DNA from: Helicobacter_J cappadocius
GTDB lineage: Bacteria > Campylobacterota > Campylobacteria > Campylobacterales > Helicobacteraceae
Assembly (NCBI RefSeq): GCF_030686155.1
Contig: NZ_JAUPEV010000001.1
Coordinates: 62,001-126,000 of the forward strand
Length of the DNA: 64,000 bases
Reading direction: 5' to 3'
The position numbers were made by a program, and so were the translations under genes. Of the stretch, positions 24,441 through 33,426 are shown one piece after another; within the stretch, counting starts at the first letter, position 1, and every line of letters begins with the position of its first letter. The notes under the pieces were generated by a model. That model saw nothing but the letters and a program-made list of their open reading frames with translations. It had not been told where the DNA came from and ran no database searches.

Positions 24441-26843
24441 ATGCAAATAAGTAATTATGGGAGTTTTCCCAGCGTAATCCCTGTTATTATTGAAGAAGAA
24501 GCGTTTATGTATCCTTTTATGATTACGCCTATTTTTGTCACTGATGAGGCCAATATCAAAGCTGCCAATAAGGCATTAGAACAGAATGATTTAGTTTTTG
24601 TGAGCTGTGCAAAAAATTCTGAGGAACAGAAAAAATCTCAAAATAGCTTCTATGACGTAGGGGTTATCGGTAGCTTGATGAGAAAAGTTGCTCTCCCTGA
24701 TGGCAGGGTAAAACTTCTTTTTCAAGGCATTGCAAAAGGAAAGATTATTTCTATACAAGATGAAAATCCACTTCAAGCTTTGGTAGATGTGATTATTTAC
24801 AAAGATTATGATCCTGAAAAAATCAATGCTATTATGGCAATTTTACGCGAAAAAGTCATCGCTCTTGCAAATATCAGCCATTTTTTTCCACCCGACCTTC
24901 TTAAAGCTGTAGATGAAAACGACGATCCTAATCGAATCGTAGATCTTATAGCTTCAGCACTTCGCCTAAAAAAAGATCAATCTTACAAGCTTTTTTCTAG
25001 CAATGACACTGAAGAAAGACTTTTGCTTTTAATAGATTTTGTCATCGAAGAAACTCAAACTCAAAAACTCCAAAAAGAAATCAAGAGCAAGGTTCATAAT
25101 AAGATAGAACAAATAAATAAAGAATATTTCCTTAAAGAACAACTCAAGCAAATTCAAAAAGAGCTTGGTGTAGATAAACAACGAGATGAAGAGATAGATC
25201 AATATTTTAAAAAACTAGAAAAAATCAAGCCTTTTATGGAAGAAGATGCGTATAAGGAAGTCAAAAAGCAAATAGACCGTCTCAGCAGAATGCACCAAGA
25301 CAGTGCTGATGCAAATATCGTCCAAAATTACATCGAATGGGTTCTTGAGATTCCATTTGGAAAGATTGGAAAGAAAAAATTATCCATAAAAAATGTTCAA
25401 AAACAACTTAATTTAGATCATTACTCTTTGAATAAGCCAAAAGAACGTATTGTGGAATATTTTGCTATTAGAGAACTTCTTGCTCTTAGAGATAAGACTA
25501 ACAATAAAGGAAAGGGGACGATCTTGTGTTTTTATGGTCCTCCAGGTGTTGGGAAAACAAGTTTGGCAAACTCTATCGCCAAAGCTATCAAAAGACCTTT
25601 GGTTAGGATTGCACTAGGAGGACTTGAGGATGTCAATGAATTGCGTGGTCATAGACGCACTTACTTAGGAGCTATGCCAGGAAGAATTATTCAAGGACTC
25701 ATTGAGGCTAAAGAGATGAATCCTGTTATGGTCTTAGACGAAATAGATAAAGTAGGCAGAAGTATGCGAGGAGATCCCACAAGTGTTCTATTGGAGATTT
25801 TAGACCCAGAGCAAAATGTTGCTTTTAGGGATTATTACACCAATTTTAATATTGACCTCTCCCAAGTTATTTTTATCGCTACTGCAAATGATATCTTCAA
25901 TATACCTGCTCCACTGCGAGATAGGATGGAATTTATTAGTGTTTCAAGCTATACACCTCAAGAAAAAGAAGAAATCACAAAAAAATACCTTATCCCTCAA
26001 GAACTCAAAAAACATGCCTTGAAAAGTGAGGAAATTTCTTTTACACAAGAAGCCATTAAACTTATCATCGAAAAATACACTCGTGAAGCTGGGGTAAGAA
26101 ATTTACGTAGAAATATTGCCACAATTATGCGCAAGTGTGCGAGAAAAATCTTAGAGTCAAAAGATAAGATCAAAAAAACCATCATCACTCCGAAAAATCT
26201 GCCTGAATATCTTGACAAAATAGTTTTTGAAATCGACAGCATAGATAAGGAAAACAAAGTTGGCATTGTAAATGGACTTGCTTGGACAAGTGTAGGTGGC
26301 GATGTTTTAAAACTAGAAGCTATCAAAATAAAGGGCAAGGGCACTCTCACGCTTACAGGAAGTTTAGGAGATGTAATGAAAGAATCCGCCAGGATCGCCT
26401 TTTCAGTCATTAAAGTATTGATTGACTCAGAGATCATAAAAACCCCTGCAATAAAACCAAAGAAATCTAAAAAAACAGATGAAGAAACCCAAATCTATAA
26501 TTTATATGATATTCATTTACATGTTCCTGAAGGTGCTACCCCCAAAGATGGACCTAGTGCTGGAATCGCTATGGCAAGCGTAATTGCTTCAATTCTTTGC
26601 GAGAAAAAAACCCGATCTGATGTAGCAATGACCGGAGAACTGACGCTCACAGGAAATGTGCTGCCTATCGGGGGACTTAAAGAAAAACTCATTGCTGCTC
26701 ACAAAGCTGGAATAAAAACAGCCCTGATACCTCAAAAAAACTATACTAGAGATCTAAAAGACATACCTGAAGAAGTAAAAAAAGAGATGAAAATTATCGC
26801 TGTCAATAAAATCGAAGATGTTCTTAGAGAAATTCTCGTTTAA
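24441..26843 (+). CDS. lon: ATP-dependent protease Lon
   Basis: Hexameric AAA+ serine protease that removes damaged and regulatory proteins. Order of domains: N-terminal substrate domain (to about 200), coiled coil with YFLKEQLKQIQKELG, and the AAA+ module with Walker A GPPGVGKTS and Walker B VMVLDEIDK. The protease domain carries catalytic Ser in DGPSAGIAM and the Lys in LPIGGLKEKLIAAHKAG. At 800 residues it is full length. The ATG at 24441 is preceded by AAGGA; an adjacent TTG at 24438 is less well placed. Two hairpins follow the stop. Confidence 0.97.
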   Translation: MQISNYGSFPSVIPVIIEEEAFMYPFMITPIFVTDEANIKAANKALEQNDLVFVSCAKNSEEQKKSQNSFYDVGVIGSLMRKVALPDGRVKLLFQGIAKGKIISIQDENPLQALVDVIIYKDYDPEKINAIMAILREKVIALANISHFFPPDLLKAVDENDDPNRIVDLIASALRLKKDQSYKLFSSNDTEERLLLLIDFVIEETQTQKLQKEIKSKVHNKIEQINKEYFLKEQLKQIQKELGVDKQRDEEIDQYFKKLEKIKPFMEEDAYKEVKKQIDRLSRMHQDSADANIVQNYIEWVLEIPFGKIGKKKLSIKNVQKQLNLDHYSLNKPKERIVEYFAIRELLALRDKTNNKGKGTILCFYGPPGVGKTSLANSIAKAIKRPLVRIALGGLEDVNELRGHRRTYLGAMPGRIIQGLIEAKEMNPVMVLDEIDKVGRSMRGDPTSVLLEILDPEQNVAFRDYYTNFNIDLSQVIFIATANDIFNIPAPLRDRMEFISVSSYTPQEKEEITKKYLIPQELKKHALKSEEISFTQEAIKLIIEKYTREAGVRNLRRNIATIMRKCARKILESKDKIKKTIITPKNLPEYLDKIVFEIDSIDKENKVGIVNGLAWTSVGGDVLKLEAIKIKGKGTLTLTGSLGDVMKESARIAFSVIKVLIDSEIIKTPAIKPKKSKKTDEETQIYNLYDIHLHVPEGATPKDGPSAGIAMASVIASILCEKKTRSDVAMTGELTLTGNVLPIGGLKEKLIAAHKAGIKTALIPQKNYTRDLKDIPEEVKKEMKIIAVNKIEDVLREILV

Positions 26844-26858
26844 AAACTCTTTTCAGTG

Positions 26859-26889
26859 CTAGAAAATAGTATTTTCTCCTATTTTCTAG
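26859..26889. repeat. First hairpin downstream of lon
   Basis: CTAGAAAATAG and CTATTTTCTAG form a perfect 11-bp stem with a 9-base loop. No T run follows directly. It may protect the lon mRNA 3' end or be part of a double terminator. Confidence 0.5.
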
Positions 26890-26891
26890 TC

Positions 26892-26932
26892 CATCTATAA
26901 AAACCATCTGTTTTTATAGATGTTACTTTTTT
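26892..26932 (+). terminator. Intrinsic terminator of lon
   Basis: CATCTATAAAAA and TTTTTATAGATG form a perfect 12-bp stem with a 7-base loop, followed by TTACTTTTTT. It is placed 48 bp after the lon stop and separates lon from the aminotransferase gene. Confidence 0.75.
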
Positions 26933-27031
26933 AAATCTTCTTAAAAAAATATCTTTGATCTAACCTTGTTTTATATAGTCCAAAAAAATATTTGCAGTAG
27001 TATATACTCAACCTCAACAAAAAGGACGATT

Positions 27032-28240
27032 ATGAAAAAAAATCAAAAAATAGACGAACTCTCTCTTGATAGACGCGATCTAATCAAAACATCTTCGATT
27101 TTATTTGGAGGGCTTTTATTAAGCGGAGGATTGGGAAATCCAGTTTATGGGAAAACAAACTCTGATGAAATATTCAAGCCTTCAAAAGACAATCCACTTA
27201 TTCTGACCTCGAATGAAAATTCATTAGGAATGTCAAAAAAAGCACATGAAGCTATTATCAAACGTCTTCCAAAGGCTTTTAGATACCTTCGATACTCATC
27301 ACACTCTCCGCGAATGCAACTAATGGATAAGATTGCAAACCAATTCAAGCTCACTCAAGACAATGTTACTTTAGGTAATGGTTCTTCAGAGACAATCCAA
27401 GCAGCTATTCAAGCCCTAATTATGGAACAGAAAAATAAAAATAATCCTGTTCAACTTGTAATACCTGAACTAACTTTTGAGTATGCAGAACTGTATGCAA
27501 AGCCTTTTGGAATTCCTATTGTCAAAATTCCCTTAGATTCAGAAATGGGCATAGATATCGATAAAATGAGACAAAATGTCCAAGCCTTCAAGGGAGTTTC
27601 GATTGTTTATATCTGTAACCCAAACAATCCTACAGGAAAGATTGTTCCATCTAAATATATTGACAAATGGATAAAAGAAGCCTCAACAAATCAAGTATTT
27701 TTTATTTTTGATGAAGCTTACGGAGAATATGTTGATGATAAAACATTTCAAAGTGCCATCAAGTGGGTAGTAGCAAAACAAGAAAATGTTCTTGTCACAA
27801 AGACTTTTTCAAAAATATATGCTCTAGCTGGATTGCGCATAGGCTATGGCATAGGAGCCCCCAAACTTATCAAAAAAATACGAGCTTTTGTAGAATTAGA
27901 CAATATCAACGCATTGGCTGCTGTAGCTGCAGAAGCCTCATTGGACGATAAAGAGTTTGCAAAAAAAAGCATTGAAGCTAATGCAATTTCACGCAAAATC
28001 TTAAGCGATACGCTTGATGAACTAAAAATAAAATATCTACCATCTCAAGCAAATTTTATGTTTTATCAAATAAAAGGTGATCTCAAAACTTTCCAAAAAC
28101 GAATGCAAGATAGGTATATTATGGTTGGCAGAGAATTCCCACCTTTTACGCAATGGAATCGCATATCTCTTGGCATTCCAGCAGAAATGAGAGCATTTAC
28201 AAATGAACTTAGAAATTTTGCCAAAAAAGGCTGGATTTAA
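27032..28240 (+). CDS. PLP-dependent aminotransferase (HisC-like) with a twin-arginine signal
   Basis: A class I/II fold aminotransferase resembling histidinol-phosphate aminotransferase. LTSNENSLGMSKKA matches the N-terminal family start, VTLGNGSSETIQAA the PLP phosphate loop, and ICNPNNPTG is conserved. FIFDEAYGEY holds the PLP-binding Asp and Tyr, and TKTFSKIYALAGLRIGYG the PLP Lys. Unusually, it begins with MKKNQKIDELSLDRRDLIK followed by a hydrophobic run SSILFGGLLLSGGLG: a twin-arginine (Tat) signal, so the folded enzyme is probably exported to the periplasm. The longer frame to 26966 is unlikely, because AAAGGACGATT precedes the ATG at 27032. The substrate is unknown; cytoplasmic HisC seems less likely given the signal. 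Confidence 0.85.
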   Translation: MKKNQKIDELSLDRRDLIKTSSILFGGLLLSGGLGNPVYGKTNSDEIFKPSKDNPLILTSNENSLGMSKKAHEAIIKRLPKAFRYLRYSSHSPRMQLMDKIANQFKLTQDNVTLGNGSSETIQAAIQALIMEQKNKNNPVQLVIPELTFEYAELYAKPFGIPIVKIPLDSEMGIDIDKMRQNVQAFKGVSIVYICNPNNPTGKIVPSKYIDKWIKEASTNQVFFIFDEAYGEYVDDKTFQSAIKWVVAKQENVLVTKTFSKIYALAGLRIGYGIGAPKLIKKIRAFVELDNINALAAVAAEASLDDKEFAKKSIEANAISRKILSDTLDELKIKYLPSQANFMFYQIKGDLKTFQKRMQDRYIMVGREFPPFTQWNRISLGIPAEMRAFTNELRNFAKKGWI

Positions 28241-28257
28241 TCATTTCAGATATAGGC

Positions 28258-28263
28258 TATAAT
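28258..28263 (+). promoter_or_regulatory. Probable -10 box for tyrA
   Basis: TATAAT 27 bp before the tyrA ATG, in the 50-bp gap after the aminotransferase gene. It implies tyrA has its own promoter. Confidence 0.5.
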
Positions 28264-28290
28264 TCCTAATCAATTTTTTAAGGATAAAAA

Positions 28291-29118
28291 ATGCAGGCTG
28301 GAATTATTGGTTTGGGGTTGATTGGCGGTTCTATGGGATTAGCACTTCAAGAAACCAAGATGTTTAAAACCATCTTGGGTTATGACATCAACCCCTTGCA
28401 TAATCAACAAGCTTTATCGCTAGGTCTTGTTGATGAATGTGTAGAACTCAAAAATATTCAAGAATGTGATGTAATTTTTTTAGCTATTCCGCTAGATGGG
28501 ATAATCCCAACTCTTGAAACATTTGATAACATATCTCCATATACCACCATCATAGATTTAGGGGGAGCTAAAGAAAAAATCGCTTCATCTATTCCAAGTC
28601 GTATGCGAAAAAATTTTATCGGTGCCCATCCAATGAGTGGGACAGAATTTTTTGGTCCAAAAGCAGCTCTAAAAGATCTATTTAAAAATAAAATCATTAT
28701 TCTTACTGATATTGAAGATAGTGGTGAATTCCAAGTAGCTTATGCCAAAGAAATTTTTGTATCTATTGGAATGCGAATTATTAAAATGGGTTCTAAAGAA
28801 CACGATTGGCATATCGCACTTATAAGTCATTTGCCACACATCATCAGTTATGCTTTAGCAAATGCGGTGCTTTCCCAAGAAAATCCTCAAACTATACTTG
28901 CACTTATTGGTGGTGGATTCAAAGATATGAGTAGAATATCAAAAAGTTCCCCAATTATGTGGAAAGACATATTCAAACAAAACAAAGAAAATGTATTGAA
29001 ATCATTGGATATATTTGAAAAAGAAATACTGCTCGGAAAAAAACTTATGGAAGAAGAAAAATGGGAAGATCTCAAAGCGTGGATGGCAAAAGCCAATACG
29101 CTTCAAAACTTTATGTAG
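28291..29118 (+). CDS. tyrA: Prephenate dehydrogenase
   Basis: NAD-dependent step from prephenate (or arogenate) towards tyrosine. The Rossmann fold is GIIGLGLIGGSMG; VIFLAIPLDGIIPTL, IDLGGAKEKI, FIGAHPMSGTEFFGP and HLPHIISYALAN are family motifs with the catalytic His residues. Length 275 is that of a monofunctional enzyme without chorismate mutase or ACT domain. AAGGATAAAAA precedes the ATG. Convergent with fldA, 15 bp apart. Chorismate comes from aroC in this window. Confidence 0.93.
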   Translation: MQAGIIGLGLIGGSMGLALQETKMFKTILGYDINPLHNQQALSLGLVDECVELKNIQECDVIFLAIPLDGIIPTLETFDNISPYTTIIDLGGAKEKIASSIPSRMRKNFIGAHPMSGTEFFGPKAALKDLFKNKIIILTDIEDSGEFQVAYAKEIFVSIGMRIIKMGSKEHDWHIALISHLPHIISYALANAVLSQENPQTILALIGGGFKDMSRISKSSPIMWKDIFKQNKENVLKSLDIFEKEILLGKKLMEEEKWEDLKAWMAKANTLQNFM

Positions 29119-29133
29119 TCTTTGTTTTAAAAA

Positions 29134-29634
29134 TCAAGCAAAATTTGATTTAATTTGAGAAACCCAAGCATCAATACGACTTTCTGTCATATCATCTTGG
29201 TTGTCTTCATCAATAGCTAACCCGACAAATTTTCCGCCATCAACAGCTTTAGAGTCATCAAAAGTATAACCGTCTGTAGATGTTTGTCCAATCAGCTTAC
29301 CACCCTTTGCTTTATCATATAAATGATACAAGGCATCACAAAATGTGTCGCTATAAGTATCTTGATCACCAAGACCTACGAGTGCAACAGTTTTACCTGA
29401 AAAATCTGCTTCGTCCAAAGAACCGATAAAATCTTCCCAATCTGTTTGAAGATCACCACTGCCATAAGTTGAACTAGCCAAAATCAAATTATCAAACCCT
29501 AAGAGTTGATCTTTAGATGCTTTTGCAACATCAACTAATTCAGTATTTTCTTTACCGAGCTTACTAGCAATTTTCTCACAAACTGTCTGTGTATTGCCAC
29601 TATCACTTCCATAAAAGATTCCTACTTTTTTCAT
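29134..29634 (-). CDS. fldA: Flavodoxin
   Basis: FMN electron carrier. In Helicobacter it accepts electrons from pyruvate:flavodoxin oxidoreductase and is essential. The phosphate loop is IFYGSDSGNTQTV; LASSTYGSGDLQTDWEDF is the first isoalloxazine loop, and GLGDQDTYSDTFCDAL the second. Length 166 is that of long-chain flavodoxin. Position 59 of the STYGSGD loop has Tyr-Gly-Ser as in H. pylori, from memory. TAATCCTTTG... on the plus strand reads as AAGGATAATAG before the ATG. Confidence 0.95.
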   Translation of the reverse strand: MKKVGIFYGSDSGNTQTVCEKIASKLGKENTELVDVAKASKDQLLGFDNLILASSTYGSGDLQTDWEDFIGSLDEADFSGKTVALVGLGDQDTYSDTFCDALYHLYDKAKGGKLIGQTSTDGYTFDDSKAVDGGKFVGLAIDEDNQDDMTESRIDAWVSQIKSNFA

Positions 29635-29668
29635 CTATTATCCTTTGAAATTTATTTTTAGATAGGCT

Positions 29669-29674
29669 ATTATA
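29669..29674 (-). promoter_or_regulatory. Probable -10 box for fldA
   Basis: Minus-strand TATAAT in AAGTATAATAG, about 35 bp before the fldA ATG. Confidence 0.5.
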
Positions 29675-29697
29675 CTTAAAAAATTTATATAAAAAAG

Positions 29698-30276
29698 CTA
29701 ATTGAAACCTCTCTTGCTTATTTTTTTCAGCAAAATCCACACAATACCCAAAAGAATAAGAAAAATAATCGGCATCAAATAGGGTTTATCTGCAATGTAA
29801 GAAAAAATCTTTTTCACAAACTCACTAGCAAAAAACGAAACCATCCCTATCAAAAATGCCCATATGAGACATGCTATCGCATTCAAAATCAAAAATTGAC
29901 CCATCTTGTATTTACTCACACCAATAGCAATGGGAACAATTGTTTTAATTCCATAGATATATTTATTAAACAATATCAACCAAACTCCGTATTTTTTCAT
30001 CCATATATGGACAAGAGCAACTTTTCTGCGATGTTTGGCAAAATATTTAAGAATTTCATTTTTTTGATATCTGCCCAAAAATGCCAAAATACTACTTCCA
30101 AAGGTGTTGCCCAAAAAGGCTACAATAATAGATATTCCTATATCCATACTACCCAAAGAACTAAGTATTCCTGCGACAACAATACCCACATATCCACTAC
30201 CCATACAATAAACAAATAAAAGCAGATACCCCCAAGTCTGATAGGAATCTTGAAATGATTGAATCGTTTGTTGCAT
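29698..30276 (-). CDS. DedA-family inner membrane protein
   Basis: A 192-residue protein with five or so membrane helices. YCMGSGYVGIVVAGILSSLG and FLGNTFGSSILAFLGRYQKN match the SNARE-associated/DedA fold, followed by WLILFNKYIYGIKTIVPIAIGVSKYKM with the conserved Arg/Gly region altered to KYIYGIKT. DedA proteins are linked to lipid-carrier flipping and membrane-potential homeostasis. Slightly shorter than E. coli members. It is on its own between fldA and the divergent flagellar gene. Confidence 0.82.
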   Translation of the reverse strand: MQQTIQSFQDSYQTWGYLLLFVYCMGSGYVGIVVAGILSSLGSMDIGISIIVAFLGNTFGSSILAFLGRYQKNEILKYFAKHRRKVALVHIWMKKYGVWLILFNKYIYGIKTIVPIAIGVSKYKMGQFLILNAIACLIWAFLIGMVSFFASEFVKKIFSYIADKPYLMPIIFLILLGIVWILLKKISKRGFN

Positions 30277-30412
30277 TTGTCCTTCTTTTTTGTTTTTTAT
30301 TGATTTAAAAATAGCTTTATTCTATCTTTAAAATGATAACAAATATCATCTACAAAACAGAAGGAATGAAATTTGCTACCACTGAAGCAACAAACAAAAT
30401 AAGGGTATCAAA

Positions 30413-31246
30413 ATGCAAAGTGGATATTATTCAGCTACTGGTGGCATGGTTACACAGTTCAATAGACTTGATATTATTTCAAACAATCTCGCCAACCTTA
30501 ATACCAATTCATTTAAACGTGATGATGTTGTTATCGGAGATTTTTTGAGGCTTTATCAAACCCATCAAGAAACCCTTCCACTAAAAAATCAAACTCGCGA
30601 GGCGGCAAAATATATCAATAGAAATCTCGATAGAGTACCTATTATTTCTGAAGAATATACCGATAAAAGCATCGGGGCTATGAGCAGGACAGAGAATCCG
30701 CTAGATTTTGCTCTCGATAAGGAAAACGCGTATTTTGCGGTTCAAACTCCAAATGGTGTTAGATACACGCGTGATGGTAGTTTTACTATTGGCACAGATG
30801 GAACACTTAGCACCAAAGAAGGCTATCAGGTTTTAAGTAGAGTAGGCTTAGATAACCAAGGAGGCATTCTAATTCCTCAGAGTATGGAAGTAGAAGCAGA
30901 TAAAAATGGAAACTTATACTTCAGAGACACTGCTAATGAAAATATAGCCGAACCTCTAGCGGCAGGATCGATTGCTATTGTTAGTTTTGCAAACCCAAAA
31001 TATCTAAAGAAAGTAGGAAAAAATCTCTATGAGTATCCAGAAAATAGACTCAATGAGAGAGAAAATCTCATCACTCCAAATGCACTCTATCAGCACTATG
31101 TTGAAAAAAGCAATGTAAATGCTGTGATAGAAATGAGTAATCTTATTGAAACTAATCGCTTAGTAGATATGTATTCAAAAGTCCTCAAAACACACATGGA
31201 TGACCTCAACACAGAAGCTATCAGCAAACTAGCTACAAGAGCATAA
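30413..31246 (+). CDS. Flagellar basal-body rod protein of the FlgF/FlgG family
   Basis: Rod subunit of the flagellar axle, exported by the flagellar type III apparatus. The N-terminus MQSGYYSATGGMVTQFNRLD followed by IISNNLANLNTNSFKRD is the conserved rod/hook motif. The middle has the FlgG-like PNGVRYTRDGSFTIGTDG, and the C-terminus VEMSN-type helix reads SNVNAVIEMSNLIETNRLVDMYSK. Length 277. Helicobacter has a second FlgG-like protein besides the main FlgG; this fits the shorter paralogue (FlgG1/FlgF-like). AAGGG lies before ATG. I see no clear sigma-54 or sigma-28 site in the 136-bp gap. Confidence 0.85.
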   Translation: MQSGYYSATGGMVTQFNRLDIISNNLANLNTNSFKRDDVVIGDFLRLYQTHQETLPLKNQTREAAKYINRNLDRVPIISEEYTDKSIGAMSRTENPLDFALDKENAYFAVQTPNGVRYTRDGSFTIGTDGTLSTKEGYQVLSRVGLDNQGGILIPQSMEVEADKNGNLYFRDTANENIAEPLAAGSIAIVSFANPKYLKKVGKNLYEYPENRLNERENLITPNALYQHYVEKSNVNAVIEMSNLIETNRLVDMYSKVLKTHMDDLNTEAISKLATRA

Positions 31247-31269
31247 GAAGAAAAACACAGATAAGTTTT

Positions 31270-31677
31270 CTATTCTTTAGGCAACTCTAAAAATCTCTGT
31301 AATATTTTACATGCAGCAATAGAGTCTAGCTTCCCGTTCTTTTGAGCTTGTATTTTAGATTTTCTTCGCATATGTGATATTTCTTCAAAAGCTTCAAGAG
31401 AAGAATAATCCTCATTGACAAAGACAATCTCTCCTGCAAATTCCACCAAAGTTATAAAATGTTTGATTCTACTTCTTGTATCTTCATAACCTGGAGTACC
31501 ACCACTTGGCAATCCCACTACGAGAGTTTTTATTCCTTTTTTTGTGAGAAAATCCCTAAGTTCTAAACTCGCTTGATTTCGATTTTTCCTTAAAATCGGA
31601 TCTAATGGCAAAACAATATTATTAAGACAAATAGCCAAACCTATTTTTTTAAGCCCCACATCACAACAAGCTATCAT
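31270..31677 (-). CDS. ruvX: Holliday junction resolvase-like / pre-16S rRNA nuclease YqgF (RuvX)
   Basis: RNase H-like fold. IACCDVGLKKIGLAI carries the first catalytic Asp (replacing the usual Ala-x-Asp-x-Gly context), VVGLPSG the second strand, and KLDSIAACKILQRFLE the final Asp. Family members mature the 5' end of 16S rRNA and have been proposed to resolve recombination junctions. 135 residues is normal. It overlaps dprA by ATGA and closes the ilvC-minD-minE run. Confidence 0.87.
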   Translation of the reverse strand: MIACCDVGLKKIGLAICLNNIVLPLDPILRKNRNQASLELRDFLTKKGIKTLVVGLPSGGTPGYEDTRSRIKHFITLVEFAGEIVFVNEDYSSLEAFEEISHMRRKSKIQAQKNGKLDSIAACKILQRFLELPKE

Positions 31678-32471
31678 ATATTCACTCGCAACAATCCATT
31701 CTCTCTTATAAGTTTGCCTTCCAATTCATACTCTAAAACTCTCTCGCCATATTGCAAATAAGCCTCTTCAAATGTTGGCATATTTTTACAAAATAATAAA
31801 ATTTCATCATTTTGAGTATTGTTCACATTATCACCAAAAATCATTTTTATAAACCCATCAATATCATAAATTACCTGTGCTAAGGAGTTTTGCAATAAAT
31901 AATTCGTGCCTGAACTTTCATCAAGTCGTTGAGGAAAAACAAAGATGGGCTTGTTTAAATCTTTTGCGATTTTTGCACTCTGCATCGAACCACTAGCCAT
32001 ACTTGCCTCAGGAATGATCACAAAATCACTCAAAGCAATCACAAGCCTATTTCGTTCTATAAATGAATAATCTCTAGGCATATATTCTTTTTCATATTCA
32101 CTTAAAATAAGTCCTTGCTCAGCAATTTTATTAATAATAGCTGCATTGGCTGAAGGATAGATAATATCTATGCTTGAAGGAGAGATCATGATTGTATTAG
32201 GCAAGGCAGCATTTTGAGAAACAATATCTACGCCCAATGCTCCTCCGCTTACAACTACCGCCTTATTTTGAGAAATTTTTTTCGCGATAGTGAGGGTAAA
32301 ATTTTTCGTATAAGTGCTTGGACGACGCGTACCAACAATAGCAATTTTCAAAGCAGCATCAAGCAACTTTATATTGCCTGTATAATAAATATTTTTTGGA
32401 GTTTTTTTGAGCTTTTTAAAAGCTTCTGGCATAGAATCTAATGGCTTAAAGCTAAAGTTACTTTTCATCAA
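31674..32471 (-). CDS. dprA: DNA processing protein DprA
   Basis: Binds incoming single-stranded DNA in natural transformation and loads RecA. The Rossmann core shows IAIVGTRRPSTYTKNFT and AVVVSGGALGVDIVSQNAAL, then SLIERNR-like FIERNRLVIALSD and GSMQSAKIAKDL. At 265 residues it is the short form typical of Helicobacter. It overlaps the deacetylase-like gene by 14 bp and ruvX by 4 bp. Its presence, with the pilus-like operon at the right edge, is consistent with competence. Confidence 0.93.
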   Translation of the reverse strand: MMKSNFSFKPLDSMPEAFKKLKKTPKNIYYTGNIKLLDAALKIAIVGTRRPSTYTKNFTLTIAKKISQNKAVVVSGGALGVDIVSQNAALPNTIMISPSSIDIIYPSANAAIINKIAEQGLILSEYEKEYMPRDYSFIERNRLVIALSDFVIIPEASMASGSMQSAKIAKDLNKPIFVFPQRLDESSGTNYLLQNSLAQVIYDIDGFIKMIFGDNVNNTQNDEILLFCKNMPTFEEAYLQYGERVLEYELEGKLIRENGLLRVNI

Positions 32472-33426
32472 AAAGCATCTTTTGAATATCTTTTATATAT
32501 ACAAGATCAACCTCTTGCAGAAGGTTTTGTTTTGAAATCTCTAAAGCTCTAAAAGTATTTTTATGTGGATGACAAATAGCAATAACATAACCATCTTTTT
32601 TAGCCTTTTTGATAGCCTTTTTTATTTGAATAACAATATCACTTACAGAGTCTTTATTGTCTAAAAAAATCTTTCTTGAAAGTAAAGGTCTTTTTATTTC
32701 TGCATAGATTTGAGGTGCTTTTGTCTGAATCGTGGTCCTAGAATCCAAAAAATCAATGTCATATTTTCGTAAAATGTCTATTAGATTTTTCATATCTTCA
32801 TAACTTGCTGTAAATTTGCTTCCTGTGTGATTATTAATAAATTGCAATTTAGGAAAATCGTGCTTAATTTGCTTAATATATTCCTCTATATGCGATTTTT
32901 TTTCTCCAACTTTTATCCATCTATGCGGACTTTGATAAAAATGCAATGCCTCTAAAGGCAAATGCACCATATAAAATGTCTCTTTACTTGCCATTTTGGG
33001 CGTTAGCTTATTGTCCAGATTGTAAGGGAAAAATGAAGGAGTAATTTTCAGTCCTAGATGATGAAGAGATTGCAATTGTGAAGGATATGCCATGTCATCC
33101 ATAATAATAGCCATCTTGGGTTTTTTTGTAGATACGGGGAGAATAAAATCTTGAGTTTTTTTAGAAATCTCTAGGGTATTGCTTGGAGTAGATTTTTGAA
33201 AATCTACTTGCTTGTCATCTATAAAGTTTTCTCCAAAATCTCTATTATTTAAAAAATCAGGATTATCATATGAGGAAAAACTTGAAGTTGTATTAGGTGT
33301 TTTTTGGATACCCTCTTTAGCCAAAATCAAGTTATGAAAACTATTTTTATAGGCTAAATATCCACTCAAACAACCTAAAATACCCAAAAAAACCACTAGA
33401 ACTAAAACAAACTTTTTTTTCATCAC
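32458..33426 (-). CDS. Divergent polysaccharide deacetylase (YibQ-like), membrane-anchored
   Basis: An N-terminal membrane helix (FVLVLVVFLGILGCLSGYLAY) anchors a periplasmic domain. MAIIMDDMAYPSQLQSLHHL, FFPYNLDN, MVHLPLEALH, FINNHTGSKFTA and VIAICHPHKNT form the NodB-like barrel of the divergent polysaccharide deacetylase family (PF04748 by recognition). The true substrate of this family is not known. 322 residues. It overlaps minE by 4 bp and dprA by 14 bp. In C. jejuni I recall a similar gene between ilvC and dprA. Confidence 0.85.
   Translation of the reverse strand: MMKKKFVLVLVVFLGILGCLSGYLAYKNSFHNLILAKEGIQKTPNTTSSFSSYDNPDFLNNRDFGENFIDDKQVDFQKSTPSNTLEISKKTQDFILPVSTKKPKMAIIMDDMAYPSQLQSLHHLGLKITPSFFPYNLDNKLTPKMASKETFYMVHLPLEALHFYQSPHRWIKVGEKKSHIEEYIKQIKHDFPKLQFINNHTGSKFTASYEDMKNLIDILRKYDIDFLDSRTTIQTKAPQIYAEIKRPLLSRKIFLDNKDSVSDIVIQIKKAIKKAKKDGYVIAICHPHKNTFRALEISKQNLLQEVDLVYIKDIQKMLFDEK

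Noticed and set aside
30277..30412. Sigma-54 or sigma-28 promoter for the flagellar rod gene
   Set aside because: I looked for GG-N10-GC and for the sigma-28 consensus and saw no convincing match.
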